A stretch of 30,926 nt of DNA from Deltaproteobacteria bacterium (GCA_019309945.1 JAFDFH010000003.1:1-30926), one strand, 5' to 3'. Shown: positions 8,182 through 16,242, counted from the stretch's first letter. Notes: generated by a model from the letters alone, not told the origin. Numbers and translations: made by a program.

Positions 8182-8877
8182 ATGCCGGTTGACAACAGCT
8201 TATTTGATATTTTGGCAAATTCAATTGTCAGGACAATGACATATTTTATAAATGAATTTTCAGGTGAACTGCAGGTGGCGATCTATCTTTTAATCGCCAT
8301 TACCTTCTTTTTTGCCCTCGCAAAATCTTATCAATCATTTCGTTCATTAACATTTCGTGATTCCAAAGAAATTGTAAAGAGGATTGGCTCAAACGATTTT
8401 CACGGTAGCATAAAAAGCCCTCTTTCGGTAATTACGGCAGGCTTTTTTAAAAAAACGAAAAAGTACTATATTGAAGAAAAAGAAAACGGGGAAACTTCTA
8501 AAGTTATTCCTCCAGATGCATTCATTAGGGATGCGGCTTTTCAATTTAGTGAAAGGTATTTCGAAGAAAAGTTTCTGCAACCGCTTACCATGACGGCAAA
8601 TCTGATGCCGCCGCAGGGGTTTATTGGGACAATTATTGGAATGGTCATCCATTTCTTGTCCAACACGGGAACTTTGAATAGTGATGTGACGATTGCGGGT
8701 ATAGCAACGGCGTTATATACAACCCTCATCGCTTTGGCCTGCTATACGTCCCTGGAATTTTTGAAAAAGACCGCCTACACGCTTGCCCATAAACGCATCA
8801 ATGAAGGACTGGTAGCTGTTTCCAAAGACATATACAGTCATTCAGGTGATAATCCAGGTAAAGAAAATGAAGACTAA
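8182..8877 (+). CDS. MotA/TolQ/ExbB-like proton channel protein
   Basis: 231 aa. Three hydrophobic segments are visible at about residues 31-48, 140-159 and 170-193, with a cytoplasmic loop of about 90 residues between the first two, as in ExbB/TolQ. The family core is present: 'MPPQGFIGTIIGMVIHFLS' resembles the G-x-x-G-T-x-x-G-M segment, and 'IAGIATALYTTLIALACYT' resembles the G-I-x-x-A-L-x-T-T segment. Such proteins form the pentameric stator that couples proton flow to an envelope effector. Sequence outside the core is unlike standard TolQ. The next ORF overlaps its last 11 bases. Confidence 0.82.
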   Translation: MPVDNSLFDILANSIVRTMTYFINEFSGELQVAIYLLIAITFFFALAKSYQSFRSLTFRDSKEIVKRIGSNDFHGSIKSPLSVITAGFFKKTKKYYIEEKENGETSKVIPPDAFIRDAAFQFSERYFEEKFLQPLTMTANLMPPQGFIGTIIGMVIHFLSNTGTLNSDVTIAGIATALYTTLIALACYTSLEFLKKTAYTLAHKRINEGLVAVSKDIYSHSGDNPGKENED

Positions 8878-9349
8878 AGAGAGTCAGATCTGGCTATTTG
8901 CTTTTACGGACCTTGCTTTTTTACTTTTAATCAGCTTGAGTTTGGTACCCAGTGCCCCTGATAATATAAATATTCATTTTTCTGAAATGGACATTCCCGC
9001 CGTACCGGATAACCCGAACCTGTCACCGGTGAAAAAAGCATATGATGTCTGGGAGTTGCAGGTGTATCAAAAAACAGAGGATCATCCTAAGCCTTTTGGG
9101 CTCGTGAAGGTCGGAATTTTTAAAAGCCGTGCAACCGAACAATATTCAAAAAGACTTGATCGAAATGATCTAATTCCGGAACTGGAAGCGCTAAAGAAAA
9201 TCAGCGGTGTTCCAACACTCATGCCGGCGAAAAAGTCATTGAGTCAAGATTTTCTTTTTGCCGCTGGCGCTTTAGCACGGGTCTGGTCATCAGCCAGCAC
9301 CCAGACAATTGTAAAACCCATGAACCCTGAACAGTTAAATCAGAAGTAA
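8867..9349 (+). CDS. TolR/ExbD-like membrane protein
   Basis: 160 aa with a short cytoplasmic N-terminus, a single membrane segment (about residues 9-27) and a periplasmic domain. Asp15 in 'FAFTDLAFLLLISLSLVP' sits where ExbD/TolR carry the essential protonatable Asp (x-D-x-x-F-x-L-L). The periplasmic part contains 'LIPELEALKKISGVPTLMPA', loosely resembling the strand-helix layout of ExbD. I prefer ATG 8867 to the ATG at 8846, because 8867 keeps the TM segment near the N-terminus and overlaps the upstream gene by only 11 bases. It is the proposed partner of the TolQ-like protein, and its TAATG overlap with the next gene implies coupled synthesis. Confidence 0.75.
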   Translation: MKTKESQIWLFAFTDLAFLLLISLSLVPSAPDNINIHFSEMDIPAVPDNPNLSPVKKAYDVWELQVYQKTEDHPKPFGLVKVGIFKSRATEQYSKRLDRNDLIPELEALKKISGVPTLMPAKKSLSQDFLFAAGALARVWSSASTQTIVKPMNPEQLNQK

Positions 9350-10950
9350 TGTTACTCAAAGAAAGCCTGTATGGCTGGGGTGTGTGTGACATCCCAATGC
9401 CCAGATCCGCGCATGACATTTTCGCGGATCGACGGAAAAAGAATAATCGGCATTTGAACCATCGAAGCCCGGAACAACCGGGAATTTTAGCATTTATTTC
9501 GGGACTATTTATTCATGATGTTCCCTGGCTTCAAATCCTGTTGCAGAGCATTATGGCCTTGCTTTGTATCGTTTTCATTTTTTTATTTAGCAAAATGATT
9601 CCAGTGTTTCAAGACAACCAAATTCCCCAACCGGTTGATATAATGATCAAGGTTATCGAAGATATAGCCCCCCCCAAAGCTCCGCCGGTTCAAAAAGCGC
9701 CAGTGCCACTAAAAAAAGAAAATTTAGCGCAAAGGACCAACCCGGTCATAATATTAAAGCCGGAATCATCTCCTGAGGAAATACTGCCTGATGTGAGAAT
9801 ACATCGGAGAATTAAGCCAAAACCTCAAAAGGCCGCAAAGAATCAAGCCCCTAAAACCGTCTCATTTGATAAAATAGCACAATCTGAAGCGATCAATATT
9901 TCAATTCCTCGTGAGCATAAAGATAAGTACAATATTAAACGTACAAATGTGGCTGCAACAGAAAATAAACCCCGGCAACCCGATTCCATAACCGAATTTA
10001 ATCCACTACCTTCGGAAGATCAGAATGTGCTTGTTTCTTCTTCAAATGGTTTTAAAAAAAAATACAAGGTTAGTAAAGTCAATCGAGACCGGGTTGCACC
10101 ATCTAACAGGGCGGTCTCTTCTTTAACACCGGTGGATGTTCCGGTTGCAGTTATTTATCCTGCCAAGCGTTCTCAAAAAAACTATACGGTTCATGCTCCA
10201 GGTCAAAATAAGGCGATGCCCTTTGACAGGTCTGCCGCGTTGTTGACGCAGCCGAATGTGCCAGGTGAAACTGTCTCTTATGCAAATCATTCGCAAAAAA
10301 AATATGAAATAGATGCAATCAGCCGCGACCAAATTGCCACCGCTGTCAAAATATCAGACTCAAGACCCTTTGCTTCCAGTTTACCGGTCGATTCTGAAGA
10401 AATCGCGTTGTCTGAACCTGATCAGGCCGATGTACGCTATCTAACAAAAAAGAATGCGACCGTCTATCGGTCTCCAACTGCACCTCATGCCGGAAGTCAA
10501 CCTCAATTTCTTGCCGCTCAAAAAGATAAAACGCTTGAGGAAGAAAGATTGACTATACCAACGATCGGTTCATTTGCGAAGCCTGCCCCCAGATCATCAA
10601 AGTCAATGCAAAGGGTCATAGGTTCCAATCCGCATCGGCAATCTCACGATTTTTCCGGTGCGATTGATGAGCTCGACCCGGCCTATCTTATTAGCTTAAA
10701 GGCATTGGCCGTGTGCCTTAACCCTGAAGAAGAGTTCTATCTTAAAACGAAACTGGCCACCCTCTTAGGTGGTCCGGCCAAATGTGAGTCAAATGGAATC
10801 CATTTCTTTTTTAAATATACGGAAACCGGGTACACTATCAAAGTTGAAATTTATAACCCGGAAGGAAGACTTCTGCAAGATAGATGCGCGGCTCTCCATT
10901 TGGCTATCAAAGGCGTTAAGAATTCAAAAGCGAAAGGAGTTATTCCATGA
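9349..10950 (+). CDS. TonB/TolA-like single-pass protein with internal repeats
   Basis: 533 aa. About 60 cytoplasmic residues precede one TM helix (about 61-80, 'LLQSIMALLCIVFIFLFSKM'). A Pro/Lys-rich linker follows ('PPKAPPVQKAPVP'), then a long region with four degenerate repeats marked by [KQ]-[KDN]-x-Y-x-[IV] at Tyr194, 239, 279 and 319 (spacings 45, 40, 40). The C-terminal ~95 residues form a compact domain with three cysteines (Cys448, the Cys in 'PAKCES', and the Cys in 'DRCAAL') and a strand-strand-helix pattern like TonB C-terminal domains. TonB/TolA proteins span the periplasm and pull on outer-membrane partners using ExbBD/TolQR energy. The long cytoplasmic extension is atypical. 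A C8 tract lies at 9668-9675. It starts on TAATG of the previous gene and ends in ATGA with the next. Confidence 0.75.
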   Translation: MLLKESLYGWGVCDIPMPRSAHDIFADRRKKNNRHLNHRSPEQPGILAFISGLFIHDVPWLQILLQSIMALLCIVFIFLFSKMIPVFQDNQIPQPVDIMIKVIEDIAPPKAPPVQKAPVPLKKENLAQRTNPVIILKPESSPEEILPDVRIHRRIKPKPQKAAKNQAPKTVSFDKIAQSEAINISIPREHKDKYNIKRTNVAATENKPRQPDSITEFNPLPSEDQNVLVSSSNGFKKKYKVSKVNRDRVAPSNRAVSSLTPVDVPVAVIYPAKRSQKNYTVHAPGQNKAMPFDRSAALLTQPNVPGETVSYANHSQKKYEIDAISRDQIATAVKISDSRPFASSLPVDSEEIALSEPDQADVRYLTKKNATVYRSPTAPHAGSQPQFLAAQKDKTLEEERLTIPTIGSFAKPAPRSSKSMQRVIGSNPHRQSHDFSGAIDELDPAYLISLKALAVCLNPEEEFYLKTKLATLLGGPAKCESNGIHFFFKYTETGYTIKVEIYNPEGRLLQDRCAALHLAIKGVKNSKAKGVIP

Positions 10951-12965
10951 AAATATACAGGCTAGCACTCGTTTTATTATTTGTATTTGGTGCTCACGCT
11001 TCTGCATTTGCTGCAAAACAGGCCGTGTCCAGATGGGACAATCTTGTGGACGTAGCCTATAAATTCAGCTGGTATCCCCGAAAAGACCTGCAGGATTTGT
11101 TAGCAAATAAAAAGGGCGAGTATGGTCAAAGCCTTGCGGAATACTGCCGTTTGCTCACTGCAGAATTGACGACCGGCTCAGCAAAAACCGAACTAATTGA
11201 TCCGGATTTATTTGTCAGTGGCAAGGACTGGAAGAAATATTACCGGTTAGCCGTGGCTCAATTCATCCTCTTTCTTGCAAACGATAATGAAACATATCTT
11301 GAAAACGCCAAATCAACCCTTACCGTTCTGTCCGGTAAAAAAGAATTTTCAAGTATTGCTTTTTGGCACTATCTTTTCCAGACATACAGCGATTTGGTGA
11401 AAAATGACAGGGACGCTTTTGTTAAAAATACATTTAAACTATGGCAAGATGTTATTCTCAGGCTTGAGGCGGACGATATTCTGATGATGGGTTATAAGAG
11501 TTCTAAGACGGAATTCGTTAAGAATTTACACTTTCTTTATGAGAATATCGCGCATCTAATCATCACCCAGGCGATTATTGAAAAAACAATTCCTGATCTC
11601 TATCCGCTGGGTGTTATTATAACATCTATCAAGGACAAATTAAGCAGTGAAAATGGATATCGAAATGTTGTCGAAGCAATCGTCGAGCGTATGCATGGTT
11701 TGAAATCGGATAATTCCAATTTGAACTTCGCGGTTGCCTTTGTAGAAGCCACTGCCAACCAGTATGCCTTCGAAGATGAAAAATCCGCAGCTTTACTTGT
11801 TTCAAAGTATAATTTAACGCGCACCTATTATGAACTGGCCTTGTCCTGGGCTAACACCCCTAAGGGACAAGCTGCTATTTTAACTCAATACATGGGATTC
11901 GCAAACTACATCATAAGACGGCTCACTGCCAAAGATGATTTGCTCGCTTCAAATGTGTTTTTCAGGAATTTACCAGCAGAAAGCAATAAGCTCATCAAGA
12001 ATGCTAATGCTGTTTACGATCAACTTTCACTACCCGCAGTGCAAAAACGTGGGTTCGTACATAAAGGCTTTAATAAAAAAAACAACTACATTACGGCTAT
12101 GTGCCAGCTGTGGGACTCCTCAGCCAAACTCTTGATGATGCAATCTGCTTATTACAAATCAACCAGCACCAGCAACCCCGATGCAGAAAATCTTTATGTG
12201 ATCGAAAGTCCACTACTACAATATCTTTCATTCTTTCGAAAATATGCGGGGACCGATTCTGAAGTGGTTCCGGATAACGCCTTCTTTTTGGCTGCCTACG
12301 CGTCAAAAGAATTGGGTGATCTATACCGGCAATCTTCTAAATATAGTACCAATATTAAGATCAACGATCTAGCCTTTTCCCATCAACTTGAAGCAGTTGA
12401 ACTGTTCCCTATGAACATTATGGGTATCTTACAATTAGCCCATCAAGCCAACCAGGAAGGGCGGGCCAACATGTATTTACAGAAAACCGGTCCGGTTGCT
12501 TCGCATTTCAGACGCTCTAAAGTTGCCAGTATATGGTTGGATAGTCATTCTACCGACTACCCCAACTGTGTCGCTATCGTAAAGGATGTTATACCCGAGA
12601 TTATCGATAAGGCCTATTTTCTCGTAAAATTCCTGCAGCAGTCAGGGGGGACAGATTCGGAAGATGGGCTGTACCGCAAGGCGGTTGTTATGACCAGGCT
12701 GCTAATGGCTTTGGAAGTGAAACATTCTGAGGATGTGATCGAAAATGCACTTTCTTCAATCGCCAAACAAGACTTCAAAGGTAGAACGATGAAAGAGATA
12801 TTTCAGGCTTCGCTGCCACCGAATTTGGTTGATTTAGCGAACTCTATTCCTGGAATTGAGCTCAGGTACCGCTTCACCAGCTTGAAAAATGAGCTTTACA
12901 GCTCTACGGACAACGCAATACATTCCTATCTCCGTGAATTGTATTACGAAATCCCCAAGACCTAA
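10947..12965 (+). CDS. Large exported helical protein of the Tol/Ton-like operon
   Basis: 672 aa, family not recognised. A Sec signal peptide is clear: 'MKIYRLALVLLFVFGAHASA' then FA before AKQ, giving a mature protein of about 650 residues with no other membrane segment. The composition is mostly helix-forming, with many paired amphipathic helices ('LFPMNIMGILQLAHQANQEG' resembles a TPR-like unit), suggesting an alpha-solenoid periplasmic scaffold. The ATG overlaps the previous stop (ATGA), so it is translationally coupled and surely part of the same system. Context makes it the likely periplasmic or outer-membrane effector of the energised complex. This is inference from operon structure, not homology. 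Confidence 0.75.
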   Translation: MKIYRLALVLLFVFGAHASAFAAKQAVSRWDNLVDVAYKFSWYPRKDLQDLLANKKGEYGQSLAEYCRLLTAELTTGSAKTELIDPDLFVSGKDWKKYYRLAVAQFILFLANDNETYLENAKSTLTVLSGKKEFSSIAFWHYLFQTYSDLVKNDRDAFVKNTFKLWQDVILRLEADDILMMGYKSSKTEFVKNLHFLYENIAHLIITQAIIEKTIPDLYPLGVIITSIKDKLSSENGYRNVVEAIVERMHGLKSDNSNLNFAVAFVEATANQYAFEDEKSAALLVSKYNLTRTYYELALSWANTPKGQAAILTQYMGFANYIIRRLTAKDDLLASNVFFRNLPAESNKLIKNANAVYDQLSLPAVQKRGFVHKGFNKKNNYITAMCQLWDSSAKLLMMQSAYYKSTSTSNPDAENLYVIESPLLQYLSFFRKYAGTDSEVVPDNAFFLAAYASKELGDLYRQSSKYSTNIKINDLAFSHQLEAVELFPMNIMGILQLAHQANQEGRANMYLQKTGPVASHFRRSKVASIWLDSHSTDYPNCVAIVKDVIPEIIDKAYFLVKFLQQSGGTDSEDGLYRKAVVMTRLLMALEVKHSEDVIENALSSIAKQDFKGRTMKEIFQASLPPNLVDLANSIPGIELRYRFTSLKNELYSSTDNAIHSYLRELYYEIPKT

Positions 12966-13034
12966 CATTTTGTACTATCAAAATAAACCCCTAAATAGAT
13001 GCGGACAACCTCGCTTATTTTTTGGCGTTATTGG

Positions 13035-13064
13035 GTTAACTTTAGCTCGCGCTTAACTTTTTTT
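13035..13064 (+). terminator. Weak candidate rho-independent terminator
   Basis: GTTAA (13035-13039) pairs with TTAAC (13053-13057), with a small inner GC/GC pair, followed by seven T. It lies about 70 bases after the last gene of the Tol/Ton-like operon. The stem is short, so the call is tentative. Confidence 0.3.
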
Positions 13065-13137
13065 GTTCATCAGCCTTAGTACCCATTTATTCAAATCACA
13101 TCATATTTGCGAAGGATTTATCTAACCAAATATTTTC

Positions 13138-13201
13138 GCCACCAAGACACGAAGTTTAATTATAATAACATTTATTGTTTGTGTCTTGGTGCCTTTGTGG
13201 C
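13138..13201. repeat. Palindromic 'accaagacac' repeat forming the 3' end of the VanZ-like gene
   Basis: CACCAAGACACGAA (13140-13153) is matched in inverted orientation by TTTGTGTCTTGGTG (13178-13191), 13 of 14 pairs, around an AT-rich loop. The right arm continues as CCTTTGTGGC. The right arm and part of the loop encode the last eight residues (TKAPRHKQ) and the stop codon of the VanZ-like protein, so the repeat appears to have been captured as coding sequence. Confidence 0.65.
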
Positions 13202-13633
13202 TATTTTTTCAGGTTTATCCATAATGAATCGGTAAACATAAACCCCGAGGATACTGCCGAGCACGTCCGCCAGAACATCCATCAGATCTGCATTTCGATA
13301 GGGGACATAATGCTGGTGAAGTTCATCCGTGATACCATATAGCGAAGACGAAGCGATGCTCAGTAGCATTACGAGTTTCAGATTATTTTTGATATGAATT
13401 CTATAAGCCCTGTAAAAAAGGACACCCAAAAGGGCATAAGCCACCAGGTGGACTAGCTTGTCAATGTATGGAAACTGAGGCACACGCTCAGGGGATGGAT
13501 ACGAAGATTGAATATAAATCAAAAGGCAATAAATGAAGATGGGAAGCCAGTAAAAGAGGAAGGGTTTATATTTCGGGTAGGTCTGTATTGCGTTTTTCCT
13601 TTGAGCCAATTTCAAAACGTCCCATTTTGCCAA
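13172..13633 (-). CDS. VanZ-like small membrane protein
   Basis: Up to 153 aa with about four hydrophobic segments. The VanZ-family signatures are present: 'YIDKLVHLVAYALLGVL' (the D-K-x-x-H-x-x-x-Y-x-x-L-G motif) and 'GITDELHQHYVPYRNADLMD' followed by 'VLADVLGSILGV'. Family function is poorly defined; one member gives low-level teicoplanin resistance. No ATG precedes the first TM segment in frame. Candidate starts are TTG 13633 and TTG 13609, both inside the inverted repeat of the 13603-13777 element. The C-terminal tail ATKAPRHKQ derives from another repeat. Both ends of this gene thus appear reshaped by repeats, and the start is uncertain. Confidence 0.7.
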   Translation of the reverse strand: MAKWDVLKLAQRKNAIQTYPKYKPFLFYWLPIFIYCLLIYIQSSYPSPERVPQFPYIDKLVHLVAYALLGVLFYRAYRIHIKNNLKLVMLLSIASSSLYGITDELHQHYVPYRNADLMDVLADVLGSILGVYVYRFIMDKPEKIATKAPRHKQ

Positions 13634-13777
13634 ATCTCTGCGTCAGGCTTAAATTTTAATCCTCCAAATACTCAATGTATTCGTGCCTGCCCCGTAGGTC
13701 CGGAAGATCGTACTGGGGTGGATAAAATTTTCGCCTTCCTTGACCTTGAACAAACTGAAACGTTTTGAAACGGGCTC
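13603..13777. repeat. 175-bp MITE-like element, diverged relative of the 16018 family
   Basis: Terminal inverted repeats of 27 bases: 13603-13629 (GAGCCAATTTCAAAACGTCC and on) against 13777-13751 (GAGCCCGTTTCAAAACGTTT and on), 22 of 27 identical. Read on the minus strand, the inside carries GCAGGCA, then GGAGGAT, AAAATTT and ACGCAGAGAT in the same order and similar spacing as the 16018-16162 element. It has no coding capacity for a transposase. Confidence 0.72.
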
Positions 13778-13795
13778 CTTTTTTTAAATTTTTTA

Positions 13796-14005
13796 CTACC
13801 ACCCGGTGGTTGGTCGTCTTTTTCCGAATAGCACCTCACAGAGTGAGTTTTTGGTGACATGTTTTTGCAGTTTGCAGCACCATAGAGACTGAAAGGTCCG
13901 GCAGCTCCCGTCCAGAGCCTCAGTTTTAGCAAAATCAGCATCCTTACAGCGCAAGTCACACCATTTTATTCGGTGACTTGTTATGCCTGCGGTTTTTGTC
14001 CCCAT
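13796..14005 (-). CDS. Small Cys-rich protein coupled to thrS
   Basis: 69 aa. The ATG (14005-14003) overlaps the thrS stop as TGATG, with GAGG 4 bases upstream of the start, so it is translationally coupled. It contains two cysteine clusters: 'WCDLRCKDADFAKTEALDG', then 'SCRTFQSLWCCKLQKHVTKN' and 'SLCEVL'. The C-D-L-R-C ... C-R-T-F ... C-x-x-x-x-x-V-x-K-N-x-x-C layout suggests a zinc or iron-sulfur site. I have an impression of similar short proteins in related bacteria but cannot name a family or function. Confidence 0.6.
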   Translation of the reverse strand: MGTKTAGITSHRIKWCDLRCKDADFAKTEALDGSCRTFQSLWCCKLQKHVTKNSLCEVLFGKRRPTTGW

Positions 14006-15924
14006 CAATCCTCAATAAAAATATCCGGATCTAAATTTCTTTGCCGAATGTGTTTCCTCACCCTGATTAAAAATTCTTCATGGGGAATTCCATGCCGGAC
14101 GTTACCTCCCGGGGTTCTGACGGAAAGTGTATCCGCTTCCCTCTCCTTTTCACCGATGGTCAGGATAAGTGGAATTTTGTTGAGCTGGGCGTCTCTCACT
14201 TTACGGTTCAGGCTTTCGGTTCGACGGTCTAGCTCGATCCGCAGCCCTGCCTTTTCAAGTTTTATTTTTACCGTGTTGGCATAGGGTACGATTTCGTCAT
14301 TGATGGCCAGAACGACAACCTGGATGGGGGCCAGCCATAACGGAAACTTGCCGGCAAAATGTTCGATCAGGATACCCAGAAAGCGCTCAATGGAGCCGTA
14401 AACGACCCGGTGAATCATTAGCGGTCGATGCTTTTGATTGTCTTTGCCGACGTAGTAAAGGTCAAACCTTTCAGGCAGTGCCATATCGAGTTGAACCGTT
14501 CCACACTGCCATGTCCGGCCCAGAGCGTCTTTGATGTGCATGTCAATTTTGGGCCCGTAAAACGCACCATCACCCTCATTAATTTTATAGTCTTTACCAT
14601 AAACAGCCAGGCCTGATTTCAGGCCTTTGGTGACGGTTTCCCACTGTTGGTCCGTTCCAATCGACTTTTCAGGGCGGGTTGAGAGCTCCAGATGAAACCC
14701 GAGTCCGAAAGTGCCGTATATGCGTTCGACCAGCTCAAGGACCCCAACGATTTCATCTTCGATCTGGTGCGGTGTCATAAAAATATGGGCATCATCCTGG
14801 TGAAAGGATCTGACCCTGAAAAGGCCTGACAATACGCCGCTTAACTCATGTCGGTGCACAATCCCGATTTCCGCGATCCGAAGCGGTAAATCCTTGTAGG
14901 AATGAGGCTTGGAATTGTAGATCAGCATTCCACCGGGACAATTCATGGGCTTGATGGCATATTCGATATTATCTACCGTGGTTGTGTACATTTGGTCGCG
15001 GTAGTTCTCCCAGTGTCCACTTTTTTCCCAGAGATCGCGATTCAGCATGATCGGGGTTTTTGTTTCAACATAGCCTGCTGCCCGGTGCTCAGCCTGCCAA
15101 TAGGCAATGAGGCTGTTCCATATATTCATTCCTTTGGGGTGGAAAAAAGGCATTCCGGGGGCTTCATCATGGAAGCTGAATAGCTCAAGGGCCAAACCGA
15201 TTTTGCGATGATTTCTTTTTTTGGCTTCTTCAAGAAAAATCAGGTATGCGGCCAGTTCTTTCTTGCTGAAAAAGGCGGTGCCATAAATTCTTTGGAGCTG
15301 GGCTTTGGTTTGATCCGCACGCCAATAAGCACCTGAAACCTTCATCAGCTTTAGGGTTTTAATAAATCCGGTATGGGGTAGATGGGGACCACGGCATAGA
15401 TCGGTAAAATCTCCCATTTCATAAAGGGAAATGTTACCGTCTTCCAGCTCCGAAATCATCTCGACCTTGTAAGGTTCGTCTTTGTAAAATGCCAGCGCCT
15501 CGGATTTTGGAACGACTTTCCGCTCAAAGGGGATCTTGGCTTTAATGATCTTTTTTATCTCATCCTCGATTTTCGGAAATTCGTCTTCTGAAACGGGTGG
15601 CATGTCGATGTCGTAGTAAAAACCGTCTTCCACCACGGGGCCAATCGTCAATTTGACCCCCTCATAGAGGTGCTGGATGGCCTGGGCCATTACGTGAGCC
15701 GCGCTGTGGCGCAATATTTCAAGGGCTTCTTTGTCTTTCGTCGTGATCAGCCGGACATGGGCATCCTGAGTAATGGGCGTGTTCAGGTCGACCGTGATGC
15801 CGTCCAACATCATGGCGACACAGTCACGTGCTAAACCTTCTGAGATACGCTTGGCCACGTCCATTCCGGAAGGAATATATTCAAAACCCTTTATACTGCC
15901 ATCTGGAAATGTTATATGTATCAT
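14005..15924 (-). CDS. thrS: Threonine--tRNA ligase
   Basis: 639 aa, the normal full length. It charges tRNA-Thr in the cytoplasm. Domains in order: an N-terminal TGS domain ('MIHITFPDGSIKGFEYIPSG'), the editing/SAD domain (the H-x-x-x-H pattern 'HSAAHVMAQAIQ' and 'GPVVEDGFYYDI'), the class II catalytic core with 'MNCPGGMLIY' (zinc-ligand Cys), motif 2 'FRVRSFHQDDAHIF', motif 3 'HRVVYGSIERFLGILIEHF', and the anticodon-binding domain ('LAPIQVVVLAINDE'). A possible promoter lies at 15965-15993. Unlike many bacteria it is not followed by infC, rpmI and rplT. A small Cys-rich gene overlaps its stop instead. Confidence 0.97.
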   Translation of the reverse strand: MIHITFPDGSIKGFEYIPSGMDVAKRISEGLARDCVAMMLDGITVDLNTPITQDAHVRLITTKDKEALEILRHSAAHVMAQAIQHLYEGVKLTIGPVVEDGFYYDIDMPPVSEDEFPKIEDEIKKIIKAKIPFERKVVPKSEALAFYKDEPYKVEMISELEDGNISLYEMGDFTDLCRGPHLPHTGFIKTLKLMKVSGAYWRADQTKAQLQRIYGTAFFSKKELAAYLIFLEEAKKRNHRKIGLALELFSFHDEAPGMPFFHPKGMNIWNSLIAYWQAEHRAAGYVETKTPIMLNRDLWEKSGHWENYRDQMYTTTVDNIEYAIKPMNCPGGMLIYNSKPHSYKDLPLRIAEIGIVHRHELSGVLSGLFRVRSFHQDDAHIFMTPHQIEDEIVGVLELVERIYGTFGLGFHLELSTRPEKSIGTDQQWETVTKGLKSGLAVYGKDYKINEGDGAFYGPKIDMHIKDALGRTWQCGTVQLDMALPERFDLYYVGKDNQKHRPLMIHRVVYGSIERFLGILIEHFAGKFPLWLAPIQVVVLAINDEIVPYANTVKIKLEKAGLRIELDRRTESLNRKVRDAQLNKIPLILTIGEKEREADTLSVRTPGGNVRHGIPHEEFLIRVRKHIRQRNLDPDIFIED

Positions 15925-15964
15925 TATATGTTCACCGGGTAATGAATTCTATTTTTAAGTAATT

Positions 15965-15993
15965 ATAATAAATGCTATAATTAGGCCGGTCAG
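15965..15993 (-). promoter_or_regulatory. Possible thrS promoter
   Basis: On the minus strand CTGACC (15993-15988) and TATTAT (15970-15965) are separated by 17 bases, about 40 bases before the thrS ATG. The match is decent but not perfect. The MITE-like element begins only 25 bases upstream. Confidence 0.45.
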
Positions 15994-16017
15994 CGAACCC
16001 ATCGAAACTCAAATAGT

Positions 16018-16162
16018 TAGTGTCCGTCCAGAAACGAGGATTTTTGTTCGAGATCAAGGCCTGTGAAAAATTTTACCGCAGGCATATAGTTAATATTCCG
16101 AGGATAAAATTTTGAGCATAACGCAGAGATCGGGTAAAAAGACCATTTCTGGATGGGCACTA
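16018..16162. repeat. 145-bp MITE-like palindromic element, complete copy 1
   Basis: The ends are inverted: TAGTGTCCGTCCAGAAA (16018-16034) and, from 16162 backwards, TAGTGCCCATCCAGAAA, 15 of 17 identical. TAGTTAG occurs at both outer edges (16014-16020 and 16161-16167), consistent with a target duplication overlapping the ends. The inside carries ACCGCAGGCATATAG, TTCCGAGGATAAAATTTTGA and ACGCAGAGAT. Further copies are at 26614-26740 (reverse, truncated) and 30819 to the window end. It lies between the divergent thrS and rnd genes. Confidence 0.85.
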
Positions 16163-16242
16163 GTTAGGGGAAACTGCGGTTGGGGTCAAGGGAAAAGTTC
16201 CAGTTGCTCACTAGCGCCTGAACGAAAACTTCTATTTTGCCC

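Noticed and set aside
13508..13768. 86-codon plus-strand frame
   Set aside because: Made of antisense VanZ-like sequence joined to the 13603-13777 repeat; its likeness to the 26616-26849 frame reflects the shared repeat, not a protein family.
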